From: Treponema sp.
Lineage (GTDB): Bacteria; Spirochaetota; Spirochaetia; Treponematales; Treponemataceae
Assembly (NCBI GenBank): GCA_017484285.1
Contig: JAFUTH010000006.1
Location: forward strand, 1 to 64,000
Direction of reading: 5' to 3'
Length of the DNA stretch: 64,000 bases
Positions 35,763 through 44,090 of this stretch are shown here, in pieces. The translations under genes were made by a program, and so were the position numbers. How positions within the stretch are numbered: position 1 is the stretch's first letter; each line of letters opens with the position of its first letter. The notes beneath the pieces were generated by a model, which saw only the letters and a list, made by a program, of their open reading frames with translations, did not search any database and had not been told where the DNA came from.

Positions 35763-35796
35763 CAAAAAAAAAGACTGTCCGAAAAGTGGACAGTCC
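35763..35796 (-). terminator. Rho-independent terminator of the HTH-EIIA gene
   Basis: On the minus strand GACTGTCC-acttttc-GGACAGTC is a perfect 8-bp stem followed by a run of about nine T, beginning about 7 bases after the stop at 35803. Confidence 0.9.
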
Positions 35797-35802
35797 GTAT
35801 TT

Positions 35803-36453
35803 TTATTCCGCAGTAAGGATTTTATAGGCTTCCATCGCGTCCTTGCACAAGAGCAAAGAATCGCGAACCTCTTTGTCCTTGAGCTTTGAACTGAAGAAAC
35901 TCAGCGTCTGCAAGTAGTACGAATGCTGATTGTATGCAGCCGCAATCATAATCAAAATGCGAACCGGCGAATCATCAATCGTCTGGAAATCAAGCAACTC
36001 GTTCTTGCAGATACCGACGCTCATCACCAAGTCAGTGACTGATGAGAGACGAACGTGCGGAATCGCAATGCCACGACCGATTGCCGTAGACATAAGCTCC
36101 TCTCGCTTGAGGATTTCCTCGACAAGTTCCTTTTCGTTTTTAATCTGCGGAGCAGTCGCAAGATTCTGCGCGAGCTCAACGATGGCATCATGCTTAGTTG
36201 AATGCTCGATGAACACGATACGGTCAGGAGAAAGGATATTCTTGACCGAGACAACCTGCTTTGGCTCGGCAGGCTTTTGAGATGAAGAAAGGCGCTCGTT
36301 CACCCATTTTTCAATCTCTGATTTTTTAAAACGCCAGACCGTTCCGATTTTGCCGGCAGGGATTTCGCCCTTCTGTGCCCAGTCATACACGGTGCGCTCA
36401 GAAACACGAAGATATTTCGCAACTTCTTCGATTGTAAGAATGTCGTCTCCCAC
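35803..36453 (-). CDS. HTH-PTS EIIA fusion regulator
   Basis: 216 residues from a GTG with GGAG seven bases before it. Residues 1-52 are an excisionase/MerR-like helix-turn-helix (LTIEEVAKYLRVSERTVYDW, then VWRFKKSEIEKW). Residues ~70-215 are an EIIA-Ntr/fructose-type domain with the phosphorylated His in RGIAIPHVRLSS. No full sugar PTS is visible in the window. This fusion is known in spirochaetes, where it probably couples phosphoenolpyruvate-phosphotransfer state to transcription. The gene is monocistronic, with a promoter and terminator of its own. Confidence 0.85.
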   Translation of the reverse strand: MGDDILTIEEVAKYLRVSERTVYDWAQKGEIPAGKIGTVWRFKKSEIEKWVNERLSSSQKPAEPKQVVSVKNILSPDRIVFIEHSTKHDAIVELAQNLATAPQIKNEKELVEEILKREELMSTAIGRGIAIPHVRLSSVTDLVMSVGICKNELLDFQTIDDSPVRILIMIAAAYNQHSYYLQTLSFFSSKLKDKEVRDSLLLCKDAMEAYKILTAE

Positions 36454-36496
36454 GATATTGCTCCTTAATTTACTTTTTTGTTGAAATGATATGATT

Positions 36497-36526
36497 TATA
36501 TTGCAAACTTTACGGTATTTTGTCAA
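36497..36526 (-). promoter_or_regulatory. Promoter of the HTH-EIIA gene
   Basis: On the minus strand TTGACA (36526-36521) is followed after about 17-20 bases by the AT-rich CAATATAAAT; the exact -10 is uncertain. Confidence 0.45.
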
Positions 36527-36590
36527 GTCATACATTTTATAAACAAAATCATAGCAATAACGACATTCCTTTTCACTTTTCCGACATAAT

Positions 36591-37013
36591 CTAATCTGCA
36601 AGTTCGTGCAAACTGTCATACGGATACAGTTCGCCGAGCGTTGCTTTTTTTAGATTGTCGAAGTTCGTGCCGAAAATAACCGGAACATCGCCGTCAGCGA
36701 ATTCAGTGAGCACCTGACGGCACGCCCCGCACGGTCCGACCGGATAATCCGCTTTGGGAGCGGCAATCGCAACGGCAATAAAGCGCTGCGCTCCTTCAAC
36801 AACCGCATTGAACACAGCCGTGCGCTCCGCGCAATTTGTCAGTCCGTACGAGCGGTTTTCGACGTTGCAGCCCGTGAATACCCGTCCGTCCGCCGTCAGA
36901 ATCGCAGCGCCGACTGGAAATTTCGAATACGGCGAATACGACATTTTTGATGCTTGCAGCGCCGCATCAAACAGCTCGGACAATTTTGTCTCAGGAATTG
37001 CATTTTTTGACAT
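36591..37013 (-). CDS. cdd: Cytidine deaminase
   Basis: 140 residues, typical of the small tetrameric form. The zinc site is made by the Cys and Glu of TNCAERTAVFNAV and the two Cys of GPCGACRQVL; GCNVENRSYG forms the substrate pocket. It deaminates cytidine and deoxycytidine to uridines in pyrimidine salvage. GGAGG ribosome site seven bases upstream. No nucleoside transporter lies beside it. Confidence 0.93.
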   Translation of the reverse strand: MSKNAIPETKLSELFDAALQASKMSYSPYSKFPVGAAILTADGRVFTGCNVENRSYGLTNCAERTAVFNAVVEGAQRFIAVAIAAPKADYPVGPCGACRQVLTEFADGDVPVIFGTNFDNLKKATLGELYPYDSLHELAD

Positions 37014-37100
37014 AGTGAAGCCTCCTTTTTCAGAGACAGCGTTTCGGTCTCTGCATTTTACTCTTTATCAATACGCGTTTATTCTCTATAATAGCACGAT

Positions 37101-38189
37101 ATGAACAAAAAGGTAAAAATTATCTTGCCAATTTGTGCGATTTTGGCAGTTTTATACATCATTTTTGCGGCAAAACCGCTCTATCCAGAAATTCAGTTTC
37201 TTCCCGTCTGGACACTCGACCTCGACTCCTACACAAAGGGAGAAGTCGCCGAAGCCACCGCCGAAGACTTTGAGCATGCGGTCGCGTTCAAGCTCGGTCA
37301 GAATCTCGGCTATTTTACGCCGGAGGGCAAAATTCTCAACTACCTCACCTTCCCGTACAAGGCGACTGTTTCGGATGATTCTTACGCACTCTACGGCACG
37401 TCATCATCCCTCATCGACATTTGCACGCCAAACGGCAGCGTCTCGGGCAAAATCCCCGTCACCGGCTTTCCCTATTTTACCAAAGAGCGAAAGTTCATCT
37501 TTTTGCCGGGCGGCTCTTCGTTCTCAAAACTGAACGAAGATGGCACGGTGGCATGGACATACGAAGGATTTACCCCGATTACCGCATTTTCATCATCATC
37601 AAGCGGCACAGTCGCAGGATTCGCGAACGGAACAGTCATCGGCTTTGACAACAATGGAACCATCACCCACAATTACGAGCCGGGCGGAAGCACCTACGCG
37701 GTCATTCTCGGCGCGGCGATTTCCGAAAGTTCAAAATACATCGCGACGCTCTCCGGACAGGGAGGTCAACGCTTTGTCATCTCAAAGCGCAACGGCAAAA
37801 GCTACGGCGCGCACACTTCCATCGTTTTCTACAAATCAATGGAAGAAGAATTAAACCGCCAAGTTCTCATCAAATTCAGCAAGGATGAAAAAAAGGTCTT
37901 CTACAACAACGCGACGGGCATTGGTATCGTCGATTGCAAGTCGTTCAGAAACACGGAACTGCCTATCAAAGGACACATTCTTTCGATTCTTGAGTCAGAC
38001 ACCGGAAAAGAGATTTTCGTACTCAGCAAAGAGGGCTCGACCTACACCGTTTCAACCATCGAATCATTCGACGCATTCTCAGGTGCATTCTCATTCGATG
38101 CCGAGAGTGCATGCATCGCCGTCAAAGGCAATTCGCTATTCGTCGGACGCGACGGCAAACTTTCCCGCATCGACATCATTCACAGGTAG
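37101..38189 (+). CDS. Membrane-anchored beta-propeller-like protein
   Basis: 362 residues: one N-terminal membrane helix (VKIILPICAILAVLYIIFAA), then repeats of beta-propeller (WD40/PQQ-like) type, for example NLGYFTPEGKILNYLTFPYK, NGTVIGFDNNGTITHNYEPG and SKYIATLSGQGGQRFVIS. A TATAAT at 37086-37091 sits ten bases before the ATG, with no ribosome site, suggesting a leaderless mRNA. Nine bases separate it from the next gene, which encodes an M23-like protein. Probably an exported binding or scaffolding protein. Confidence 0.7.
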   Translation: MNKKVKIILPICAILAVLYIIFAAKPLYPEIQFLPVWTLDLDSYTKGEVAEATAEDFEHAVAFKLGQNLGYFTPEGKILNYLTFPYKATVSDDSYALYGTSSSLIDICTPNGSVSGKIPVTGFPYFTKERKFIFLPGGSSFSKLNEDGTVAWTYEGFTPITAFSSSSSGTVAGFANGTVIGFDNNGTITHNYEPGGSTYAVILGAAISESSKYIATLSGQGGQRFVISKRNGKSYGAHTSIVFYKSMEEELNRQVLIKFSKDEKKVFYNNATGIGIVDCKSFRNTELPIKGHILSILESDTGKEIFVLSKEGSTYTVSTIESFDAFSGAFSFDAESACIAVKGNSLFVGRDGKLSRIDIIHR

Positions 38190-38198
38190 GAGTCTACA

Positions 38199-39056
38199 AT
38201 GAAGAAACTGATTTTTATTCCACTCGCCATTTTCGCGCTCGGCGCACTGTTTGCTTTTGACTGGCCACAAAATGAAATTCTCTCCGATTCGTTTTACTCA
38301 TACTTCGGGCAGTTCCGTGGCGGCACGATTGGCAATTCGCTCGTCTTTTCAGAAAGCAAGACGGTCAAAGCGGCTGACGACGGTCGGTTACTCGCGATTA
38401 TTTCAGAGCATGACGAGGACGAATTGTTTGAAAGTACGCTCGGAAACGCAGTAGTGCTTGCCCACAAAGATGAACTGCTCACCGTCTATGCCAATCTTGA
38501 CGCAGAAAACCTCGACGCGCTCTACGGCATGCATGATGTCACGACGGGAACATCTTTCGGCACAACAGGAACCTCAAGCTGGCAAGAAGGCGAAGGCTGC
38601 CTTGAATTTCAAGTGCTCGACATCAAAAACAAAACGTACGTCAATCCGCGCCTCCTTATGCCACGTGTCGGAAAAGAATTGCAGCTCACTATAAAAAACG
38701 TCACCGCCGTAAACAAAAAGGGCACAGTTTTTGATTTGGGAACACAAAAAACGCTTTCATCGGGCGTATACCAGCTCTACCGTGAGCGACAGGATATTGC
38801 GATGCCCTACAGAACGACCGTATATATCAACGGTGCAGTCGCGGAATCTCTCACCTACGATACGCTCTCAGAAAAAAACGGGAAGATTGCGGTAAATGGC
38901 AAAAAGAATTATGCAGTCGATGTCATGTACCCTGATGACGAGCGCCAATTCTTAGGCGAAGTCACGCTTGCAAAGGGCAAAACGCAAATCATGATTGTCG
39001 CCGCAGACATCCTCGGAAAAGAAAAGCAAATCGTCTATACAGTCGAAGTCAGGTAA
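38199..39056 (+). CDS. Exported protein with LytM/M23-like fold, probably non-catalytic
   Basis: 285 residues with a signal peptide (KKLIFIPLAIFALGALFAFD). Residues ~45-160 recall an M23 peptidase fold: TVKAADDGRLLAI, LGNAVVLAHKDELLTVYANL and EGCLEFQVLDIKNKTYVNPR correspond to the zinc-enzyme strands. The HxxxD and HxH zinc ligands are largely missing, so binding rather than cleavage of peptidoglycan is likely. The C-terminal ~100 residues are beta-rich. Operon with the propeller-like gene; its stop overlaps the convergent exonuclease gene by 8 bases. Confidence 0.65.
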   Translation: MKKLIFIPLAIFALGALFAFDWPQNEILSDSFYSYFGQFRGGTIGNSLVFSESKTVKAADDGRLLAIISEHDEDELFESTLGNAVVLAHKDELLTVYANLDAENLDALYGMHDVTTGTSFGTTGTSSWQEGEGCLEFQVLDIKNKTYVNPRLLMPRVGKELQLTIKNVTAVNKKGTVFDLGTQKTLSSGVYQLYRERQDIAMPYRTTVYINGAVAESLTYDTLSEKNGKIAVNGKKNYAVDVMYPDDERQFLGEVTLAKGKTQIMIVAADILGKEKQIVYTVEVR

Positions 39057-39645
39057 GGATCTCGGGTTTTTGCTTTTCCATCGTGTCGCGAATACAGCAC
39101 AAAAACACTTCCCTGCACACGCGGGCATCGTCTTCTGCACGGTGTGCGGCTTTCACTTCGATTTTTAGCTGATTTGCCAAAAATTGGAGTGTCCAGTGCT
39201 CGTTTTCGGGGTAGCTCCAGCGCGAAAAACGGAGCGTGTCGATTGCCTTGTTTGGAAGCGGGTCTCTGTTCATTCGCTCCAGTTCTGCGTTCACAAAACG
39301 CAAATCGAATTGTGCATTGTGCGCGATGACAATCGTCTCTTCGCCCAAAAAAGAAAGAAAATCATCGGCAATTTCTGAAAATTCGCGCTCGCCAAAGACC
39401 ATTTTGTTCGTGATGCCCGTAAGTTCCTGGCAGAACGGCGGAATCAGCACGCGCGGATTTACGAGCGTGGAAAATCGGGCGATTTCACCATTTTTGTTGA
39501 ATTTTACCGCCCCGATTTCAATAATCCGCTCTTCCGTAGGCTTCAATCCCGTCGTTTCCGTGTCGAGCGCACAAAAAATCGCACCACTTTGCAACAGGCG
39601 GTTCATGCGACGAAAATCATTCAGTAAGTGAAGGTGAGGTTTCAT
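39049..39645 (-). CDS. DnaQ-type 3'-5' exonuclease
   Basis: 198 residues from ATG 39645; further upstream the frame runs through a dispersed repeat and is unlikely to be translated. The DEDDh exonuclease motifs are intact: CALDTETTGLKPTEERIIEI (Exo I), VIAHNAQFDLRFV (Exo II) and AHRAEDDARVC (Exo III, His and Asp). It could be the proofreading epsilon subunit of DNA polymerase III or a stand-alone repair exonuclease; no clamp-binding motif is obvious. No ribosome site is visible. Confidence 0.8.
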   Translation of the reverse strand: MKPHLHLLNDFRRMNRLLQSGAIFCALDTETTGLKPTEERIIEIGAVKFNKNGEIARFSTLVNPRVLIPPFCQELTGITNKMVFGEREFSEIADDFLSFLGEETIVIAHNAQFDLRFVNAELERMNRDPLPNKAIDTLRFSRWSYPENEHWTLQFLANQLKIEVKAAHRAEDDARVCREVFLCCIRDTMEKQKPEILT

Positions 39646-39690
39646 ATAAATTGAAAAATGAAAATTGAAAATTGAAAACGAAAAATTGTG
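39646..39690. repeat. Dispersed AT-rich repeat upstream of the exonuclease gene
   Basis: ATTGAAAAATGAAAATTGAA and further ATTGAAAACG units directly abut the exonuclease start codon, so the repeat may form its leader or promoter. Confidence 0.55.
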
Positions 39691-39831
39691 TGAAAGCAAA
39701 GGATGTTTTCTGCTTTCGCATTTCCGATTTCGATTGCGTAGATTATAGCAGAATATGGGGTCGGCGACAACAATACGACGAAGTTTTGCGAATCACAGAC
39801 TTTTTTTCTTTTTTTGTGGTATAGTATTTTT

Positions 39832-40137
39832 ATGGGCGAGGAAAACGAACTGAAGAACCGCTTCACCCATCTTCAATACGATGAATACATCAAAAAATTC
39901 GGCGAGAATGCGTTTAGCAGGGAAAAAGTCACTGTAATCGGCGAAAAAGTCACTGTAAACGACGAAAATGTCACTGTAAGTGGCGAAAAGATTACTGTAA
40001 ATGATGAAAAGATTAATGCAAATGCCGAAAAGATTACTGTAAATCAGCAGAAAATTATCGATGAACTCCAAAAGAATCCAAAAGCAACGCAGGACGAACT
40101 GGCAAAATTCTCGGTTTGGAAGAACAAAACTAACTGA
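39832..40137 (+). CDS. Small protein with heptad tandem repeats
   Basis: 101 residues. Residues 31-72 are six seven-residue units of the form E-K-V/I-T-V-N-x (EKVTVIG, EKVTVND, ENVTVSG, EKITVND, EKINANA, EKITVNQ) and are followed by KIIDELQKNPKATQDELAKF, which looks like the start of a winged helix. In longer proteins such repeats precede a DNA-binding winged helix, so this may be the cut-down C-terminus of an AlbA/ATP-binding regulator. TATAGT lies just before the ATG with no ribosome site. Confidence 0.55.
   Translation: MGEENELKNRFTHLQYDEYIKKFGENAFSREKVTVIGEKVTVNDENVTVSGEKITVNDEKINANAEKITVNQQKIIDELQKNPKATQDELAKFSVWKNKTN
39922..40047 (+). repeat. 21-bp in-frame tandem repeat, six copies
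   Basis: Units resemble GAAAAAGTCACTGTAAACGAC. The 21-base length keeps the frame whatever the copy number, so units can be gained or lost without breaking the protein. Confidence 0.85.
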
Positions 40138-40205
40138 AATTTCACCCCTTGATTTTCTATCTGATACTCCCGTTGTTTCTCAGAGTGAGTCCATTTGCTC
40201 GAAAA

Positions 40206-40529
40206 TCACATAACCTCATCACAAAATCGGGCTATTTCGGCTGAGATTCTTGAAGTCAGCTCTGTTTTGAGCAAGTCTGAGAATTTTGTTTTAAAGTCCT
40301 CGTTTGTGGGAAGGTGCGTCCGTTGCTTTATGAACAGGCTTTCAGGTTCAATTTTCAGTAAAACGGCAATCTCATCAATTACATTTGGCGGCGGAAATGA
40401 TGCCCCACATTCTATTGAGTTTATGTAATTAAACCCTTTGTTCAAGGCGATGGACAAATCTTTTTGCGATATTTTTTCGGATTTCCGATAGAACTTTAAA
40501 TTCTCTATAAACGTTTTTTGAAGGGACAT
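40206..40529 (-). CDS. Small XRE-family regulator beside the glycan cluster
   Basis: 107 residues. Helix-turn-helix at ~6-65 (NLKFYRKSEKISQKDLSIAL, then NYINSIECGASFPPPNVIDE), and IEPESLFIKQ links to a helical C-terminus. Same plan as the regulator at 2046-2351. It is divergent from the first gene of the surface-glycan cluster, with repeated AACACTG half-sites between them, so control of the cluster and of itself is likely but unproven. Confidence 0.82.
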   Translation of the reverse strand: MSLQKTFIENLKFYRKSEKISQKDLSIALNKGFNYINSIECGASFPPPNVIDEIAVLLKIEPESLFIKQRTHLPTNEDFKTKFSDLLKTELTSRISAEIARFCDEVM

Positions 40530-40561
40530 ATCACTTTTATAGAATGTTTTTCCCTTAAAAT

Positions 40562-40642
40562 AACACTGTTTAAACGCATTTTAAATCTTGAATTCTTTTA
40601 TAATCGTGTATATAATGCTTTGCAACACTGTATTAAAGTGTT
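40562..40642. promoter_or_regulatory. Operator-like half-sites between XRE gene and glycan cluster
   Basis: AACACTG occurs at 40562-40568 and 40624-40630; the second is part of AACACT-n7-AGTGTT (40624-40642). GTTTAAAC follows the first. These lie between divergent starts at 40529 and 40676. Confidence 0.5.
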
Positions 40643-40675
40643 TTTGTGATTTTAGTGTCGTGGAAACAATGTTTT

Positions 40676-41128
40676 ATGAATGAAGTTTTAAAATATGCCC
40701 TTCTTTGTGGAAGCGCGCCAGAGGATTTTCGTCAGAAAAAACTGGTCGAAATGCATGATTATCTCACAAGTGAGGCAGGCGGCTCTGTGTCGGAGCGCAA
40801 TATAATCATTTTTCCGAACGGTGTGCCTGAATTACTGTTGGAAAGCGTGCTGAACGGCGTGTTTGATTCTTCGGCAGAAGAAGATGGAAGCGAAGTGTTG
40901 CTGTATTTTTGTGCAATGACGGAAGCCGACTTGAATGCGGAATTGTCGGACTCGTATGTTTCGGGCGTGGAAGTGGTGCGGCTCGGGGAAGGTGAAATTC
41001 GGAAGGACGTGATTGCGTATTATGCGGAAAAATTGGCGGGAATGCTTGAAGTGAACTGTCGCGTGATGTATGAGGCGGACGGCGAACTGGTGAGTGAAAG
41101 TGCGCTTGGGTATGAAAGGATTGGGTAA
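40676..41128 (+). CDS. Hypothetical protein, first gene of the glycan cluster
   Basis: 150 residues from ATG 40676 (a GTG at 40646 is possible). Soluble alpha/beta protein: KYALLCGSAPEDFRQKKLVE, then IIIFPNGVPELLLESVLNGV and EVLLYFCAMTEADLNAELSD. The N-terminal LLCGSAPEDFRQKK looks like the start of a nucleotide- or substrate-binding fold, but I recognise no family. Its stop overlaps the ATG of the WecB/TagA/CpsF gene (TAATG), so the two are coupled and probably act together. Confidence 0.65.
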   Translation: MNEVLKYALLCGSAPEDFRQKKLVEMHDYLTSEAGGSVSERNIIIFPNGVPELLLESVLNGVFDSSAEEDGSEVLLYFCAMTEADLNAELSDSYVSGVEVVRLGEGEIRKDVIAYYAEKLAGMLEVNCRVMYEADGELVSESALGYERIG

Positions 41129-41871
41129 TGCAAAAGAGAGCCGAATTTTGCAATTTGAATTTCAATCTTCTCCACAAAAACGAACTGTTTGACCGTGCTG
41201 ATGACGAATTAAAGTGCATTGCAACGGTAAACGCTCAGTTCATCGTGCTTGCAAATACGAACGCGCGGTACATGAACTACATAAATTCACATTACGCCAC
41301 ATTCGATGGGGAAATCCCGCTCAAAAAGGCGCGGAAAACGCTGGAAGTATTTGCAGATGCCGAAAAACTTCCCGGAAGCGAAATCGTCTATGACTTTGCG
41401 AGCTTTGCGAAAGCGCATGGGTTAAAAATGTTTTTCCTTGGCGGAAAAGCAGAATCAAATGTGCTGGCGGTTCTAAAAATCCGCAAAGAATACGGAATTG
41501 AAATAGAGGGGTTTTCGCCTGTTTTTGAAAATTATCCTTTTTCCGAGCAGTTTGTGGAATCCTGCAGAAAAAGAATCAGCGAGTTCCAGCCTGACATTCT
41601 GTTTGTTGGTTTCGGTGCACCAAAACAGGAATTTTTCATCGAGGACAATTTTGAATTCTTGAAGAACTGCGGCGTGAAGTATGCGATTGGAAGCGGCGGC
41701 ACATTCGAGTTCGTGTCGGGAACAATTGAGCGCGCACCGAAATGGGTTCAGAACGCAGGGCTTGAAAGCGTGTTCCGTCTCTGCAAGGAAATCAGCTGGA
41801 TGCGCTTCAAGCGGATTTTGTATTCGCTGCGATTTTATCGCTATGTGAAAAGAAAGCCGGAGTTTAGGTAG
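41128..41871 (+). CDS. WecB/TagA/CpsF-family glycosyltransferase
   Basis: 247 residues. The GT26 landmarks are present: CIATVNAQFIVLANTNARYM, a DGEIPLKKARK segment in the place of the usual DG-x-G loop, LKMFFLGGKAESNVLAVLKI, PDILFVGFGAPKQEFFIEDN and AIGSGGTFEFVSGTIERAPK with WVQNAGLESVFRL. These enzymes add N-acetylmannosamine(uronic acid) or a similar sugar to a lipid-linked acceptor at the inner membrane. It likely makes an early lipid-linked step in this cluster. Its start overlaps the upstream stop codon. Confidence 0.9.
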   Translation: MQKRAEFCNLNFNLLHKNELFDRADDELKCIATVNAQFIVLANTNARYMNYINSHYATFDGEIPLKKARKTLEVFADAEKLPGSEIVYDFASFAKAHGLKMFFLGGKAESNVLAVLKIRKEYGIEIEGFSPVFENYPFSEQFVESCRKRISEFQPDILFVGFGAPKQEFFIEDNFEFLKNCGVKYAIGSGGTFEFVSGTIERAPKWVQNAGLESVFRLCKEISWMRFKRILYSLRFYRYVKRKPEFR

Positions 41872-41878
41872 GTAAAAT

Positions 41879-42532
41879 ATGAAAACGGTAGCCCTAATTC
41901 CGATAAAACTCGGAAGCAAACGAGTTCCAAAGAAAAACATTAAACCTTTTTTTGATGGCACTCCACTTATGCATTTTATTCAGCGAACTTGTCTTGAATC
42001 AAAATATATAGATGAAACATACATCTATTGTTCTGATGAAAGCATAAAAGATTATGTATTGCCAGGCGTGAAGTTTTTGAAACGTCCCGATTTTCTTGAT
42101 GGTGATGATAAAAATGCAAACGACATAATTTCTGAATTTATGAAAACGGTTGATTCTGATATTTATGTAAATACTCATACAACTTCACCCTTTGCAAAAG
42201 TAGAAACTATTGATGACTGCATAGCAAAAGTAGCAAGTGGTGAATATGACAGTTCTTTCTGTGCGGAAGCAATCCGAACTTTTATGTGGAAAGATGGAAA
42301 GCCTATCAACTTTGATCCGAATCATTTCCCACGTACACAGGATTTGCCTTTGATTTATGGTGAGACCTGTATTGCTTATGTTTTCAAGAAAGAAACTTTC
42401 CAGAAATATAACCGCCGTGTTGGTATTAAACCTTTTATAAAAGAAGTCGGCAAAATTGAGGCAATGGATATTGATTATCCAGAAGATTTCGAAATCTGTG
42501 ATGCAATTTACAAGGAGATGATGCAGAAATGA
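41879..42532 (+). CDS. Acylneuraminate-type cytidylyltransferase
   Basis: 217 residues, the size of NeuA/PseF proteins. The nucleotide-binding start ALIPIKLGSKRVPKKNIKPF has the L-G-S-K-R-V-P-K-K-N pattern of CMP-sugar-acid synthases; HTTSPFAKVETIDDC and MDIDYPEDFEI carry the substrate and metal residues. It should join CMP from CTP to a 2-keto sugar acid. Its AT-rich codon use differs from the chromosome core genes. The next gene overlaps it by 4 bases (ATGA), and aldolase, TPP-enzyme and phosphatase genes follow, so the sugar acid is probably made by those proteins. Confidence 0.88.
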   Translation: MKTVALIPIKLGSKRVPKKNIKPFFDGTPLMHFIQRTCLESKYIDETYIYCSDESIKDYVLPGVKFLKRPDFLDGDDKNANDIISEFMKTVDSDIYVNTHTTSPFAKVETIDDCIAKVASGEYDSSFCAEAIRTFMWKDGKPINFDPNHFPRTQDLPLIYGETCIAYVFKKETFQKYNRRVGIKPFIKEVGKIEAMDIDYPEDFEICDAIYKEMMQK

Positions 42533-43563
42533 CAATTCAGATAGCAGACTGTTCTTTGCGTGATGGCGGCTATGTTGGTAATAAGAATTTTCCGAAAGAA
42601 TTTATTGATGCCGTAATGTCTGGGCTTGTAAAGGCTGGTATTGATTTGATAGAAACTGGTTTTTTGCAGACAAATGTAACTGGCGAAACTCTTGTATACG
42701 CTGATTCAAAAGACGTACAGAGAAACATCCCCTCAGAACATGGAAGAAGTGAATTCCTTGGATTTTGTGATAACAGCCGTTATTGCATTGAAAAACTTGA
42801 TGATTGTACTGGTAATTCTTTTGAGACTTTGAAAATATCATTTGCAAAGCATGAAGCTGATTCCGCTTTGCAGTTTTGCCAGAATGCAATGAAGAAAGGA
42901 TATAAAGTTTTTGTCCAGCCAATGGATGCGAATGGCTACACAATGAAAGAGCGTGAGGAAATGCTTAAAAAAGTGAATGTATTTAAGCCTGCCGCTTTTG
43001 CAATTGTAGACACTTTTGGCACTATGTACCTTGATGATTTAACTCGTATTTTCAAACAGATTGATTCTTTGCTTGATAAAGATATAAAAGTTGCACTTCA
43101 TACTCACAATAATCTTTGCATTGCAAATGCTCTTGCAGAACATCTTATTGACTTATGCGTAGAAGCTGACAGAAGCGTAGTTGTTGACGGCTCTCTCCTT
43201 GGTATGGCACGTGGAGCTGGTAATGCCTGCACAGAAGCAATAGCAGCTTATGTAAACAGTCGTTACAACGGAAAATATAATCTTCCGGCACTTTTTGAAA
43301 CGATTGAAGATCATATCGTTCCTGTAAAAAAAGAGAATGAATGGGGCTATGACATTCCTATGCTTATCTGTGGTGTTCAGAAGAGTCATGTTGATAACAT
43401 TAGCTGGCTCGAAAAAAATACTGATTGCGATTATAGCGATATGTATCAGGTTATTGGAAAACTTGAACCGGAGAAACGCAAGCGTTACGGAAAAAATTAT
43501 TCAAAGACAGATTTTTCATTGCTTGAAAATGCCTATAACTTATACAAAGGCGGTGAAAAATGA
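42529..43563 (+). CDS. HMGL-like (DRE-TIM) aldolase family protein
   Basis: 344 residues. The DRE-TIM motif is DCSLRDGGYVGN near the N-terminus, GLVKAGIDLIETGFL follows, and the metal site is ALHTHNNLCIANALAEH; GSLLGMARGAGN is the glycine-rich loop. These enzymes make or break C-C bonds between an oxo acid (often pyruvate) and an aldehyde or acyl-CoA. In this cluster it would build or shorten a 2-keto acid chain to be activated by the cytidylyltransferase; substrate unknown. It overlaps both neighbours by 4 bases. Confidence 0.85.
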   Translation: MTIQIADCSLRDGGYVGNKNFPKEFIDAVMSGLVKAGIDLIETGFLQTNVTGETLVYADSKDVQRNIPSEHGRSEFLGFCDNSRYCIEKLDDCTGNSFETLKISFAKHEADSALQFCQNAMKKGYKVFVQPMDANGYTMKEREEMLKKVNVFKPAAFAIVDTFGTMYLDDLTRIFKQIDSLLDKDIKVALHTHNNLCIANALAEHLIDLCVEADRSVVVDGSLLGMARGAGNACTEAIAAYVNSRYNGKYNLPALFETIEDHIVPVKKENEWGYDIPMLICGVQKSHVDNISWLEKNTDCDYSDMYQVIGKLEPEKRKRYGKNYSKTDFSLLENAYNLYKGGEK

Positions 43564-44090
43564 ACTGCTCCGAATACTTAGTTGATTTTTTGATTAAGCA
43601 TGGTGTAACCGATGTGTTCGGTTATGCTGGTGGTTATATTGTGCCTTTTATGGATGCGTTGCACAAGAGACCTGAAATAAATGTTCATGTCCTTTACAAC
43701 GAACAGGGGTGCGCTTTTGCAGCTGACGGTTATGCACGCACTACTGGAAAAATTGGAGTGTATTTTACGACTTCTGGTCCTGGGGCAATAAACGGAATGG
43801 CTGGACTTGCAGATGCATGGTTTGACGGAATCCCTCTCATGGGAATTTCTGGGAACATTCCTACAAATGAGCAGAAAGGTTATTCGGGAATAAGACAGAA
43901 CGGATTTCAGGAAATGGATGTTGTTTCTGTGACAAGAAGTTTTACAAAATATTCGGTAACACCGTCTAATGCAGAGAAATTCCCGGAGATAGTATCTCGT
44001 GCTTATAACATCGCAACACTTGGTAGAAAAGGAGGTGTCTTAATTGATTTTCCATTCGACATACAAAAAGCCAGTATTGATTGTAGGTAA
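43560..44090 (+). CDS. Thiamine-diphosphate enzyme, N-terminal (PYR domain) fragment
   Basis: 176 residues equal to the pyrimidine-binding domain of acetolactate-synthase-like enzymes: DVFGYAGGYIVPFMDAL, the activating Glu in LYNEQGCAFAADGYARTTGK, FTTSGPGAINGMAGLADAW, and KGGVLIDFPFDIQKASID before a stop. The remaining domains are in the next frame, with which it overlaps by 47 bases. About 30 residues of linker seem to be missing at the junction, so the original gene has probably suffered a deletion and frameshift. It may be inactive, or work only with the second fragment. Confidence 0.8.
   Translation: MNCSEYLVDFLIKHGVTDVFGYAGGYIVPFMDALHKRPEINVHVLYNEQGCAFAADGYARTTGKIGVYFTTSGPGAINGMAGLADAWFDGIPLMGISGNIPTNEQKGYSGIRQNGFQEMDVVSVTRSFTKYSVTPSNAEKFPEIVSRAYNIATLGRKGGVLIDFPFDIQKASIDCR

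Noticed and set aside
39646..39699. N-terminal extension of the exonuclease
   Set aside because: The added residues (Ser/Phe/Asn-rich) are translation of a dispersed AT-rich repeat.
39922..40047. Possible CRISPR array
   Set aside because: Units are 21 bases, directly adjacent and in frame, with no spacers.
39793..40071. Minus-strand repeat-rich frame opposite the heptad protein
   Set aside because: Tyr/Phe-rich repeat is the reverse reading of the 21-bp tandem repeat; no ribosome site.
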